Shown: positions 8,650 through 17,485, counted from the stretch's first letter. The stretch: 64,000 bases of DNA from Bacteroidota bacterium (GCA_023450085.1 JAEXHI010000030.1:310001-374000); one strand, 5' to 3'. Notes: generated by a model not told the origin, from the letters alone. Numbers and translations are program-made.

Positions 8650-10477
8650 TAAAAGCCTGCATTTCGATTAAACGATGGTAAAGCCCTTTTTTTGCAAGAA
8701 GTTCGGTATGACTGCCTTGTTCAACAATTTGTCCTTTGTCGATTACTACAATTTGATCTGCATGTTGTATGGTGCTTAAGCGATGGGCAATTACCACTGA
8801 AGTGCGGTTTTGCATAAGGTTATTTAGAGCTTCTTGTACCAATTTTTCAGATTCGGTGTCCAGTGCTGAGGTTGCTTCATCTAGCAACATAATCGGTGGG
8901 TTGGCCAAAACAGCACGAGCAATACAAACTCTTTGTCTTTGTCCTCCCGACAATTTATTTCCTCTGTCGCCTACATTTGTCTCGTAACCATTCTCCGTAT
9001 TGAGAATAAACTCGTGTGCATTGGCGATTTTTGCCGCGGCTATGACCTCTTCTTCGGTGGCATTAGGTTTGCCAAAAGCAATATTGTTAAATATCGAATC
9101 ATTAAAGAGGAAAGATTCTTGATTAACGATACCCATTTTTGATCGGATACTTTCAACAGTTAGATCGTCATAATCATTTCCGTCGATGAGGATCTGACCT
9201 TCCTTAGGAGCATAAAAACGGGGAATTAAATCCATTAAAGTGCTTTTTCCGCCGCCAGAAGGGCCAACCAAGGCAATGGTTTTTCCTTTTTCTATCTTTA
9301 AGTTGATCTCTTTTAAGATTTGTTTTTCTCCATAGGCAAAGCTTACATTTTTAAGCTCCAATGCTTGGTTAAAACTTTCTAACTCTTTAGCATCGGCTTT
9401 GTTTTCCAGCTCTGGTTTCGTATCTATTAGTCCAAGTACTCTTTCTCCAGCAGCAATACCCGAGTGAATGCCACTAAATGAATCGGTTAGGGCTTTGGCG
9501 GGACGCATTACTTGCGAAAAAATAGCGATATAAGCAATGAAATCTGAGGCGGCTAATGCATCTTGTTCATTATGCAAAATCAATGTTCCACCGTACCATA
9601 CGATGGTTGCTACCATTAGTACTCCTAAAAACTCTGATACGGGCGAGCCTAATTGCTGTCTGCGTACCATTTTTCGGGTAAGATTAGAATAGAAAATATT
9701 TTCTTGATTGAATTTTCCTTTAATTCTTTCAGAAGCATTAAAGGCTTTAATGATTTTGATGCCGCCCAAAGCCTCATCTAAAAAACCAATCATTTTGGCA
9801 AATGATTCGTGAGCCTCTTTGGCCTGTTGTTTTAGTCTTTTAACAATCTTGCTGATGATAAAACCCGATACAGGAATAACTAACAAAGAAAATAAAGTAA
9901 GCTTTACCGAAATAAGCAACAACATGATAATGTATACAATCAATGTTACGGGTTCTTTAAAAACCACTTGCAAGGTATTGGTCACGGTGAATTGAACGAC
10001 TTGTACATCGGAGGCTACCTTTGAAATAATGTCGCCTTTCTTTTCATTGCTAAAATATCCTACATGCAAATTCATCACATTGTTAAAAACCTTTTTTCTA
10101 AGGTTTAATAGTGTGTGCACCCTTAGGTCCTCCATTACACGTTGGGAGAAATACCTAAATAGGTTGGAAAGGAGCACAGAACAAACGATGATGATACAAA
10201 CGTAGGCCAGCGTTTTTTCGGCCCCTACGGTACTGATAGAATTATTTACAAACTCTCTAAATTTGCCTAGGATATCGAATGTTGAAGCTTCCTGTTTTAC
10301 AGAAGCTGGAGTGCTTAATGCTGAATTGTTTGCTTTTAATAAAATCTCAAAAAGAGGAGATAGCAGTGCAAGGTTTAATGTGCCAAATAAAATAGCCAAC
10401 ATGGTTGCTACTACGTAAGGAATAGCAAACTTTTCAATTGGTTTAGCAAAGGATAATAACCTGAAATATATTTTCAT
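8639..10477 (-). CDS. ABC transporter, fused membrane and ATPase domains (MsbA-like)
   Basis: A 612-residue half-transporter. Residues 1-330 hold about six membrane helices of the type 1 exporter fold. The ATPase domain has Walker A GPSGGGKST (405-413), signature LSGGQRQR (about 509-516), Walker B IMLLDEATSALD (from 529) and an H-loop in VVIAHRLST. This architecture flips lipids or lipid-linked sugars. Its overlap with a glycosyltransferase gene suggests export of the glycan made here, although MsbA-like lipid A flipping is equally possible. It is the first gene of its minus-strand unit; the 108-bp gap to meaB is a divergent promoter region. Confidence 0.9.
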   Translation of the reverse strand: MKIYFRLLSFAKPIEKFAIPYVVATMLAILFGTLNLALLSPLFEILLKANNSALSTPASVKQEASTFDILGKFREFVNNSISTVGAEKTLAYVCIIIVCSVLLSNLFRYFSQRVMEDLRVHTLLNLRKKVFNNVMNLHVGYFSNEKKGDIISKVASDVQVVQFTVTNTLQVVFKEPVTLIVYIIMLLLISVKLTLFSLLVIPVSGFIISKIVKRLKQQAKEAHESFAKMIGFLDEALGGIKIIKAFNASERIKGKFNQENIFYSNLTRKMVRRQQLGSPVSEFLGVLMVATIVWYGGTLILHNEQDALAASDFIAYIAIFSQVMRPAKALTDSFSGIHSGIAAGERVLGLIDTKPELENKADAKELESFNQALELKNVSFAYGEKQILKEINLKIEKGKTIALVGPSGGGKSTLMDLIPRFYAPKEGQILIDGNDYDDLTVESIRSKMGIVNQESFLFNDSIFNNIAFGKPNATEEEVIAAAKIANAHEFILNTENGYETNVGDRGNKLSGGQRQRVCIARAVLANPPIMLLDEATSALDTESEKLVQEALNNLMQNRTSVVIAHRLSTIQHADQIVVIDKGQIVEQGSHTELLAKKGLYHRLIEMQAFNEQ

Positions 10478-10585
10478 CTAAAATCTAAAAAAGAAAACAA
10501 AGTTACGGTTTTTCAAAAATCTTCTGTCATTGCATTATATTTACCACGTTAGCCAAAGTTCAATTTATTCTGTTTCTTTGTTGAT

Positions 10586-11488
10586 ATGGATTCTGCACAG
10601 GTTTATTTAAGTCAATTAATTGGTAAAATAGCTGAAGGTGATTTTCTGGCACTAGCTCGATCACTTACCTTGGTGGAGAATGATATTGCACCTGCTTCAG
10701 ATTTGTTGAAAATGCTTTCAATTAACAGGAACGTCCCTGTCGTGGGTATTACAGGGCCTCCTGGTGCTGGAAAAAGTACTTTGGTGAATGCGATAACTGA
10801 AGAACTTTGTCAATTAAATAAGCGTATTGCAATTCTTGCAGTTGACCCTTCTTCTCCTTTTAATCATGGTTCTCTTTTGGGTGATAGAATTCGGATGTCG
10901 AAACACTTTAATCACTCAAATGTATACATCCGCTCTGTGGCTACTAGAGGTTCTTTGGGGGGAGTTTCTGCTAAAACCATTGAAATGGTTGATGTGTTGA
11001 GGTCTAGTAATTTTGACCTGATCATTATTGAAACAGTAGGTGTTGGACAGTCGGAAATAGAAATTGCTGGTTTAGCTGATAAAACAATTTTAGTACTGGT
11101 ACCCGAGGCTGGTGACGAAATCCAGCATATTAAATCAGGTTTGATGGAGGTTGCTCAAGCTTTCGTAGTAAACAAGGCAGACAGGGATGGAGCGGATATT
11201 TTTGCGAATAGCCTACAGAAAATGGTAAGAGAGCAACATCAGCAAATTCCTGTATTTAAAACTGTGGCTGATAAAAATGTTGGGATTGGTGCTTTGTGCG
11301 ATTGGATTTTAAATGACGAAAAAACCGACGGTTCCAAAATAGAATACTTTTTAGCAGATCAAGCTTTTAGACTTATACAAAGTAAACGCATGAAAGATAT
11401 TGATAGGACCCAAATTCATGCTTTAATTAAGGATGAGTTGGCAAACAAGCGATTCAATATGTATCAGTTTGTAGAGCGTTTGGTGTAG
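10586..11488 (+). CDS. meaB: Methylmalonyl-CoA mutase-associated GTPase (MeaB/ArgK family)
   Basis: A 300-residue G3E-family GTPase that protects and reloads adenosylcobalamin-dependent methylmalonyl-CoA mutase. Motifs: P-loop GPPGAGKST (57-65), LAVDPSSPF for switch I, ETVGVGQSE for switch II and VVNKADRDG as the NKxD base-recognition motif. Length is typical. The mutase subunits are not adjacent here, which is common in Bacteroidota. It has its own upstream gap and is followed by a 279-bp gap holding the ompA promoter. Confidence 0.9.
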   Translation: MDSAQVYLSQLIGKIAEGDFLALARSLTLVENDIAPASDLLKMLSINRNVPVVGITGPPGAGKSTLVNAITEELCQLNKRIAILAVDPSSPFNHGSLLGDRIRMSKHFNHSNVYIRSVATRGSLGGVSAKTIEMVDVLRSSNFDLIIIETVGVGQSEIEIAGLADKTILVLVPEAGDEIQHIKSGLMEVAQAFVVNKADRDGADIFANSLQKMVREQHQQIPVFKTVADKNVGIGALCDWILNDEKTDGSKIEYFLADQAFRLIQSKRMKDIDRTQIHALIKDELANKRFNMYQFVERLV

Positions 11489-11685
11489 CAATTAGGAGCA
11501 GTTGTATAAAAATTAGGACTAATTGTACACTAATGAGAAGACTTGTCATTAAATGGAAAACGTTATTCGCTTTATAGTTAAAAGTTGTTAAAATCATTTC
11601 AATGACTTGTAAATCAGTGTGAAATTTGTATTTTTTGCGATGTTTTTGTTTGGTAGGCGTGTTTGGAACGGAGTTTGTGTAGGGT

Positions 11686-11715
11686 TTTGAGATTATAAAA
11701 ATTTGTTTAATTTTG
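11686..11715 (+). promoter_or_regulatory. Bacteroidota-type promoter for the OmpA-family gene
   Basis: TTTG at 11686-11689, an 18-bp spacer, then TAATTTTG at 11708-11715, matching the -33 TTG(G) and -7 TAnnTTTG elements known for the Bacteroidota primary sigma factor. The expected start of transcription is near 11722, leaving an AT-rich leader of about 45 nt before the ATG at 11768. A highly expressed outer-membrane protein is expected to have such a promoter. The assignment rests on motif matching only. Confidence 0.5.
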
Positions 11716-11767
11716 TATTGCAAAAAATTATACAATAAATATTTTGTTTAACCTTAAAAAGAAAATT

Positions 11768-13099
11768 ATGAATTATTCTACTTTAAAAAAGGGCGTAGCA
11801 GCTTCTTTAGTAGCATTAGTAGGAGTTTCTTCTCTCGCTAGCGCTCAGGATGCTCCTGCAACCTCCTCTTCTGCCAAGGTATTTGGTGGTAGAGCGCAGT
11901 ACAGAACGTGGTCTTTAGGTGTTAACGCAGGTGTATTAGCTCCTGTTGTTTTAACTGGTGGATCAAACGATTTTACTAACTGGGATGTTAACTTAGGTTA
12001 CGGAATTTCATTGCGTAAACAATTAGGTCATGCTTTTGGCTTAGAAGGTAACATTTTCCGTGGTAAACTTTCTGGTACTAACAAAGATGCTGCTGGCGGC
12101 GCTGTTGGTGGTGTTAGAGAATTTGAAACTGATATTCAGTATTCAGCTGACTTAAGAGGTGTTGTTAACGTAGCAACAGTTGACTTCTTACGTCGTGAGA
12201 ACTCAGTTAACTTCTTTGTGACTGCTGGTTACGGTGTGATTGCTTACAATCCAAAAGTAAACGGTGTTGACAGAAAAGGTCAATTCGGTTCTGATAGAGA
12301 TAAAGATTTCATCAAAGAAGCTTACATCCCTGTAGGTGCTGGTATCAAGTTTAAAGTTTCTGATCGCGTATCTTTCAACTTAGCTTATACTATGAACTTT
12401 GTTGATGGTGATAACTTAGATGGAGTTTATGCTAAATCTATATCTAAAGATAAATTCTCTTACGGTTCAGCTGGTTTAGAATTCTCATTAGGTTCTAAAT
12501 CTAAACCGAACTTGGATTGGGTTAACCCTTTAGCAATGATGTATGATGAGTTGAAAGATCCTTCATTACGTCAAGAAGTTGAAGCTTTGAAAAACCGTGT
12601 TGCTAACGTAGAAAAATCTGTTGAAGATTTGAAAAAAGATAGCGATGGTGACGGTGTAGCTGATATGTTCGATAAAGAACCTAATTCAGCTCCAGGTGCA
12701 GTTGTTGATGGTTCTGGTCGTACAATTAAATTCCCTGAGCCAACTCAAGTAACTACTCCTAACACTGGTGTAACTGGTTTCGAAACTATCCAATTTGAGT
12801 TCAATAGCTCAGTATTGAAAACTGAATCTTACCCAACTTTAGATAAATTATCTTCTATCTTGCGTGAAAACGGTGGTAAAGTGACTGTAGCTGGTCACGC
12901 TTCTAGCGAAGGTACTGCTGCATACAACATGAAGTTATCTAAAGACAGAGCTAACTCTGTTAAAACTTACTTAGTAAACTCAGGCGTTAGCGCTAGCAAC
13001 GTTGTTGTTAAAGGTTACGGAGAGAGCAGACCAATTGCTTCTAACGATACAGAAGAAGGTCGTATCCAAAACCGTCGTGTTGAGTCTTCAAGAAACTAA
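11768..13099 (+). CDS. OmpA-family outer-membrane protein
   Basis: A 443-residue protein with a signal peptide (MNYSTLKKGVAASLVALVGV, cleavage after ASA near residue 27). It has an N-terminal beta-barrel of about 240 residues, a short helical linker (EVEALKNRVANVEKSVEDL), one calcium-binding thrombospondin-type segment DSDGDGVADMFDKEP, and a C-terminal OmpA domain (IQFEFNSSVLKTES, then AGHASSEGTAAYNMKLSKDR and ending GRIQNRRVE) that binds peptidoglycan. A TTG at 11744 is in frame, but ATG at 11768 gives the proper signal peptide. Codons are strongly biased, suggesting high expression. It has its own promoter and terminator. Confidence 0.93.
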   Translation: MNYSTLKKGVAASLVALVGVSSLASAQDAPATSSSAKVFGGRAQYRTWSLGVNAGVLAPVVLTGGSNDFTNWDVNLGYGISLRKQLGHAFGLEGNIFRGKLSGTNKDAAGGAVGGVREFETDIQYSADLRGVVNVATVDFLRRENSVNFFVTAGYGVIAYNPKVNGVDRKGQFGSDRDKDFIKEAYIPVGAGIKFKVSDRVSFNLAYTMNFVDGDNLDGVYAKSISKDKFSYGSAGLEFSLGSKSKPNLDWVNPLAMMYDELKDPSLRQEVEALKNRVANVEKSVEDLKKDSDGDGVADMFDKEPNSAPGAVVDGSGRTIKFPEPTQVTTPNTGVTGFETIQFEFNSSVLKTESYPTLDKLSSILRENGGKVTVAGHASSEGTAAYNMKLSKDRANSVKTYLVNSGVSASNVVVKGYGESRPIASNDTEEGRIQNRRVESSRN

Positions 13100-13120
13100 T
13101 ATTTCTTAAGTAATAACATT

Positions 13121-13154
13121 AAAAAAAGGCCCCGCATTTGCGGGGCCTTTTTTT
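13121..13154 (+). terminator. Intrinsic terminator after the OmpA-family gene
   Basis: Seven A, then arms GGCCCCGC (13128-13135) and GCGGGGCC (13140-13147) around an ATTT loop, then seven T. This is a textbook, potentially bidirectional terminator, 21 bp after the stop codon. Confidence 0.95.
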
Positions 13155-13170
13155 ATACCTAGATTTGTAT

Positions 13171-13296
13171 ATGTCAGAAATTAAAAGCCCAAGTAAAAAT
13201 GTAAAGATTATGCGTGTAATCAACTACATCGCGATAACGGTATTTGTGCTAGGCATTCTATACAAGTTAATCGATGCCTTTATTTTAAAACGATAA
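13171..13296 (+). CDS. Small single-span membrane protein (41 residues), hypothetical
   Basis: An open frame of 41 codons plus TAA, starting ATG at 13171, 17 bp past the ompA terminator. The product begins MSEIKSPSKNVKIMRVINYI and has one hydrophobic helix (about residues 17-35: INYIAITVFVLGILYKLI), with a basic N-terminal side and a short KR tail, so an inner-membrane protein with N-in topology is expected. It is preceded by an AT-rich stretch with TAGATTTG at 13160-13167, a -7-like match but too close to the start to serve it. The helix and clean flanks argue for a real gene; the function is unknown. Conservation would settle it. Confidence 0.55.
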   Translation: MSEIKSPSKNVKIMRVINYIAITVFVLGILYKLIDAFILKR

Positions 13297-13364
13297 GCTA
13301 TCTATAATTTCTAGGAGTCATTAATCCAGGTTAAACGGGTAGTACAACTACACATAAAAAGAAC

Positions 13365-13745
13365 ATGAAAAAAATAATCTATACCACCAATGCGCCAGAA
13401 CCAATTGGCCCTTATAGCCAAGCGATAGTTGCTAATGGCTTTCTGTTTGCTTCAGGACAAATCGCAATTAATCCTGAAAACAACGAATTGAATAATCCTT
13501 CGTTAGAAGAAGAAACCCATCAGGTAATGCGTAATATTAAAGCGTTGTTGATTGAAGCGGAATACGAATTTGAACATATCATTAAAACGACGATATTTCT
13601 TTCGGATATGTCTTTGTTTGCGCAAGTAAATGAGATTTATGGATCTTACTTTAAAAGCGATTTTCCAGCAAGAGAAACAGTAGCAGTAAAAGGCTTGCCT
13701 AAGGGCGTAAATGTAGAGATTTCTATCACCGCATATAAAGCTTAA
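13365..13745 (+). CDS. ridA: RidA family reactive-enamine deaminase
   Basis: A 126-residue protein of the RidA/YjgF/UK114 family. It hydrolyses reactive enamine/imine intermediates released by PLP enzymes such as threonine dehydratase. Signatures: NAPEPIGPYSQAI at the N-terminus, FASGQIAINP, and FPARETVAVKGLPKGVNVEI at the end, where the Arg in PAR binds the substrate carboxylate. Length is normal for a trimeric RidA. The next gene starts 2 bp after its stop, so the two form an operon with recG. Confidence 0.93.
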   Translation: MKKIIYTTNAPEPIGPYSQAIVANGFLFASGQIAINPENNELNNPSLEEETHQVMRNIKALLIEAEYEFEHIIKTTIFLSDMSLFAQVNEIYGSYFKSDFPARETVAVKGLPKGVNVEISITAYKA

Positions 13746-13747
13746 AG

Positions 13748-14656
13748 TTGACCACCAATAAATCAAAGTATCTTTTTTCTGGAGTTTTGGCTGCGGTAAT
13801 TTGGGGTTTCTTTGCCATTCCGCTAAGAAACCTTAAATCTTATCCTTCCGAGCAGATTTTATACTATCGTATATTCACTTCTTTGGCGGTCATATGGTTA
13901 GCTATTTTCTTGTTCAGAAGGAAAGAGTTTAATAAAGACGTTAGCTATTTTAAACTACGTACTGCTAAGGAAAAGAAGGTTATCTTGGTTCAAATTATTG
14001 GTGCCACAGTACTTTTGGTGCTCAACTGGTACACCTTTATTTATGCCATTAATAATGTCAGTATTAAATCGGGAGCATTTGCCTATATGGTTTGCCCCTT
14101 AATTACTGCTTTTGGTGGTTTTATCATTTTGAAAGAGCATTTATATCGAATTCAGATTATTGCACTTTTACTAGCTACTGCCAGCATTCTAATGTTGGCC
14201 ACTGGCTCGTTAATAGAAGTCGTTTGGTCGGTGATTATTGCGGCATTGTACGCTTTCTACTTAATCATCCAGCGCAAAATGCAAGGCTTGGATAAACTAA
14301 ACGTACTAGCCTTGCAAATTACCATTGCGGTAATATTGATGTTGCCTTTCTTCGTCTATCAGCATACGGGTTTGCCTACCGAAACTAGCTTTTGGTTGAA
14401 TGTTCTACTGATAGCTGTTTTATTTACCGTTGTACCGCTTTTCCTGAGTCTTTTTGCACTCATAGGTATTCCTTCGTCAACCTTGGGTATTATCATTTAT
14501 ATCAATCCAATTATTGCTTTTACGGTAGCTATCATTTATTTCAATGAGAAAATAGATGCACATCAGCTCATGGCATATTTGCTGTTGCTATTTGCCGTTT
14601 TCTTATTTAATTGGAACATGATTAAAGATATGCTTACCTTTAAAAGAAAACACTAG
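13748..14656 (+). CDS. RarD/EamA-type drug-metabolite transporter
   Basis: A 302-residue membrane protein with about ten helices in two EamA repeats. The opening SGVLAAVIWGFFAIPLRNLK and SEQILYYRIFTSL match the RarD branch. The substrate is unknown. No ATG lies near the proper N-terminus: translation must begin at TTG 13748, only 2 bp after the ridA stop, so it likely depends on coupling with ridA. Directly followed by recG, also TTG-initiated. Confidence 0.85.
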   Translation: MTTNKSKYLFSGVLAAVIWGFFAIPLRNLKSYPSEQILYYRIFTSLAVIWLAIFLFRRKEFNKDVSYFKLRTAKEKKVILVQIIGATVLLVLNWYTFIYAINNVSIKSGAFAYMVCPLITAFGGFIILKEHLYRIQIIALLLATASILMLATGSLIEVVWSVIIAALYAFYLIIQRKMQGLDKLNVLALQITIAVILMLPFFVYQHTGLPTETSFWLNVLLIAVLFTVVPLFLSLFALIGIPSSTLGIIIYINPIIAFTVAIIYFNEKIDAHQLMAYLLLLFAVFLFNWNMIKDMLTFKRKH

Positions 14657-14659
14657 ACT

Positions 14660-16768
14660 TTGTTCTCCTCAAATTTAGAAACCCCTTTAGCGTATCTAAA
14701 AGGCGTTGGGCCTAAGCGTGCTGAGTTGCTTCAAAAGGAACTGGGTTTTTATACCTATGAACAGCTTTTGCACCATTATCCTTTTAGATATATAGATAGA
14801 ACGCGCTTTTACAAAATAAGGGAACTTAATCCTGATATGCCGTTAGTACAGGTAATTGGAAAAGTCGTAAGTAAGGAAACTATAGGAGAAAAACAGAAGA
14901 AGCGGATTGTCATCAAATTTGAAGACGAAACAGGTAGAATGGAACTGGTTTGGTTTCAAAGTTTGAAATGGGTAGAAGAAAATATCTATAGGGGGAATAC
15001 CTACATCGCCTTTGGCAAACCAAATTTTTTTAATGGCAGTTTCAGCATTTCCCATCCCGATTTAGAGAACTATCCACGACAGCAGACAGGAGTAGCTGGG
15101 AACATTACCTTGCAGCCCATTTATAGTTCGACCGAAAAGCTGAAAAAAGCTTTTTTGGATAGTAAAGGGATACAGAAGCTCATTTATCAACTGTTAGAGT
15201 TACATGTTAATGAGGTAAGAGAAACCTTGCCTACGTACATTTTAGAAAAGTATAAGCTGATAGGAAAAAAAGACGCACTCATCAGCATACATTTTCCGGC
15301 CAATTCCAATATGCTACAGCAGGCTGAACGTAGATTGAAATTTGAAGAGCTTTTCTTTATTCAATTGCAGTTGTTGCATAACAAACATTTAAGAAGCTTA
15401 AAGTTTAAGGGGGCCTTGTTTGATAATGTAGGCGAACGCATCAATAAATTTTATAATGAAATTATTCCTTTTGACCTTACTAATGCACAGAAACGAGTAA
15501 TCAAGGAAATTAGAATAGATACCCAGCGAGGAACTCAAATGAATCGCTTGGTACAAGGAGATGTAGGAAGCGGAAAAACAGTGGTGGCATTAATGAGTAT
15601 GCTGTTGGCAAACGACAATGGCTATCAAGCCTGTATGATGGCACCTACAGAAATTTTGGCCCGTCAGCATTACGAGTCGCTTGTGGGAATGCTTAAAGGT
15701 GAATTGGCTAATGTTGCTATCTTAACTGGAACCACCACCAAAAAGCAAAGAACCGTTTTACATGAGCAATTAGAGAATGGCGAAATAGATATTTTGGTGG
15801 GAACGCATGCACTGATTGAAGACAAAGTAAAGTTTAAAAATCTGGGCTTAGTGGTAATTGATGAGCAGCATCGTTTTGGGGTAGAGCAACGAGCTAAGCT
15901 TTGGAGAAAAAACAGTATCCCGCCACATATTTTGGTAATGACGGCAACACCAATTCCGAGGACTTTAGCCATGACTTTATATGGGGATTTAGACGTTTCG
16001 GTAATTGATGAGCTACCTGCTGGTAGAAAACCTATTGAAACCAAACATTTGTTTGAAAGCCAGCGCATGCGCATGTTTGGGTTTATGAAACAGGAAATAG
16101 CCAAAGGTCGACAGGTATATGTGGTATATCCATTGATTAAAGAGAGTGAGAAACTAGACCTTTTACATCTCGAAGCTGGAATTGAACAACTGGGTTATCA
16201 ATTCCCTTTGCCACAATATCAAATTAGTATTGTGCATGGCAAGTTGAATAACGTTGATAAACAGTTTGAAATGCAACGATTTATTGATGGAAAGACACAA
16301 ATTATGGTGGCTACTACTGTAATTGAAGTTGGGGTAAATGTACCCAACGCTTCGGTAATGGTGATAGAAAATGCTGAGCGATTTGGCCTTTCTCAACTGC
16401 ACCAATTAAGGGGGCGTGTTGGCCGTGGTGCCGAGCAATCCTTTTGTATATTGATGTCTGGGAATAAATTAAATCCAACTTCTAAGAAGCGATTAGAAAC
16501 CATGGTGCGTACCAATAACGGTTTTGAAATATCGGAAATAGATTTAGAGTTGCGTGGCCCTGGTGATATTACAGGTACCCAACAGAGCGGAACGGTGGAA
16601 CTAAAAGTAGCGGATTTGGTCAAGGACCAGGTTATTCTTAAAGAGGCCAGAAACACCGTGATAGAAATTTTTGACCAAGACCCGAACCTAGAACATCCTG
16701 ATAATAGTTTGCTGAGAAGCTTCTTGGCAAAGAAAAATACAGGAATTAGTTTTGATAAGATTTCGTAA
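14660..16768 (+). CDS. recG: ATP-dependent DNA helicase RecG
   Basis: A 702-residue helicase that remodels stalled forks and Holliday junctions. The N-terminal wedge region starts LETPLAYLKGVGPKRAELL; the helicase core has Walker A QGDVGSGKTVVAL (about residue 300), DEQH box VVIDEQHRFGVEQR, TATPIPRTLAMTL and motif VI QLRGRVGRG. Length is normal. The start is TTG at 14660, 3 bp after the previous stop; no upstream ATG is in frame before the conserved N-terminus. Its 3' end is followed 13 bp later by a palindrome that probably also acts as a terminator. Confidence 0.95.
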   Translation: MFSSNLETPLAYLKGVGPKRAELLQKELGFYTYEQLLHHYPFRYIDRTRFYKIRELNPDMPLVQVIGKVVSKETIGEKQKKRIVIKFEDETGRMELVWFQSLKWVEENIYRGNTYIAFGKPNFFNGSFSISHPDLENYPRQQTGVAGNITLQPIYSSTEKLKKAFLDSKGIQKLIYQLLELHVNEVRETLPTYILEKYKLIGKKDALISIHFPANSNMLQQAERRLKFEELFFIQLQLLHNKHLRSLKFKGALFDNVGERINKFYNEIIPFDLTNAQKRVIKEIRIDTQRGTQMNRLVQGDVGSGKTVVALMSMLLANDNGYQACMMAPTEILARQHYESLVGMLKGELANVAILTGTTTKKQRTVLHEQLENGEIDILVGTHALIEDKVKFKNLGLVVIDEQHRFGVEQRAKLWRKNSIPPHILVMTATPIPRTLAMTLYGDLDVSVIDELPAGRKPIETKHLFESQRMRMFGFMKQEIAKGRQVYVVYPLIKESEKLDLLHLEAGIEQLGYQFPLPQYQISIVHGKLNNVDKQFEMQRFIDGKTQIMVATTVIEVGVNVPNASVMVIENAERFGLSQLHQLRGRVGRGAEQSFCILMSGNKLNPTSKKRLETMVRTNNGFEISEIDLELRGPGDITGTQQSGTVELKVADLVKDQVILKEARNTVIEIFDQDPNLEHPDNSLLRSFLAKKNTGISFDKIS

Positions 16769-16781
16769 TTAGCGCCTAATT

Positions 16782-16814
16782 AGACTTACGAAGTTTTCAA
16801 AACTTCGTAAGTCT
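16782..16814. repeat. 33-bp palindrome, copy 1 (RAYT-associated)
   Basis: Arms AGACTTACGAAGTTTT and its exact reverse complement around one C. It lies 13 bp after the recG stop and 42 bp beyond the 3' end of the RAYT gene. Nearly identical to the copies at 17439-17471 and 32882-32914. Apart from the centre there is no difference between copies 1 and 2. Confidence 0.95.
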
Positions 16815-16856
16815 CCATAACAAATGGAAAAATACTCAGATTAACTTTTAGGAGCT

Positions 16857-17387
16857 TTAAGAACTTTGGGAACTTTCAATTATCCGGTGGCTTTTTATGA
16901 ATTCTTCTAAACCTCCAAACCAATCTAATACTTCTTCTCTTTTTAGAGAGGAATTCTGTTGTGGAAATAAATATGCGGAGTAAGAAGAGAGCTTGTAGTT
17001 TTCTAATTTGTCAGTTAGTTTCGACGCAAGTGGATTTTGATGGATGTAAGTTATAATCCTTGTAAAGTAAGAATCGGAGTTTATTTCAGAAGTTTTATAG
17101 CGACCTTGGAATAAACTACCAACTCTATCATATTTTTTGTTAATGGCCTTTGAATATGAAATAAAGAAGTTCTTAATGTTTTTTTCGAAATGTATTGAAT
17201 CAATGATTCTACAGAAAAAATGAAAATGATTCGGCATTAAACAATAGGCGAAGATATCGGCATAAGGGAGGACATAAGCTTTAAATTTGTCCAAAAAGAA
17301 AAAATAATTTTCTGTATCGAAAAAGATATTCTCCTTATTATTTCCTCTGTTATAGATATGGTAGTATTTTCCTTCTTCTGTCTTCAT
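16857..17387 (-). CDS. REP-associated tyrosine transposase (RAYT, Y1/HUH family)
   Basis: A 176-residue transposase-like protein of the TnpA_REP family. The HUH metal motif is seen in CLMPNHFHFFCRI and the catalytic Tyr in ITYIHQNPLASKL; GSLFQGRYK is the usual conserved block between them. These enzymes nick and rejoin single-stranded DNA at palindromic REP sequences and are usually single-copy and domesticated. Here the gene is framed by two copies of a perfect 33-bp palindrome, 42 bp past its stop and 51 bp before its ATG, the expected layout of a REP-RAYT unit. Sequence is intact, so activity is plausible. Confidence 0.9.
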   Translation of the reverse strand: MKTEEGKYYHIYNRGNNKENIFFDTENYFFFLDKFKAYVLPYADIFAYCLMPNHFHFFCRIIDSIHFEKNIKNFFISYSKAINKKYDRVGSLFQGRYKTSEINSDSYFTRIITYIHQNPLASKLTDKLENYKLSSYSAYLFPQQNSSLKREEVLDWFGGLEEFIKSHRIIESSQSS

Positions 17388-17438
17388 AGATAACTAAAAC
17401 TAAGGAAAATATTTTTGAAAAAAGGTTGTGCTATAGTG

Positions 17439-17471
17439 AGACTTACGAAGTTTTTAAAACTTCGTAAGTCT
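17439..17471. repeat. 33-bp palindrome, copy 2 (RAYT-associated)
   Basis: Same arms as copy 1 (AGACTTACGAAGTTTT and its complement) around a central T. It lies 51 bp upstream of the RAYT start and 14 bp past the stop of the minus-strand DUF763 gene, so it may serve both as a RAYT substrate and as that gene's terminator. Confidence 0.95.
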
Positions 17472-17485
17472 GAAAATAATCTCAC

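Noticed and set aside
11454..11735. 93-codon minus-strand frame upstream of the OmpA-family gene
   Set aside because: It overlaps the end of meaB and the predicted ompA promoter, and its composition follows AT-rich noncoding DNA.
15670..16104. 144-codon minus-strand frame inside recG
   Set aside because: Antisense shadow of a well-conserved helicase domain; no start context or domain of its own.
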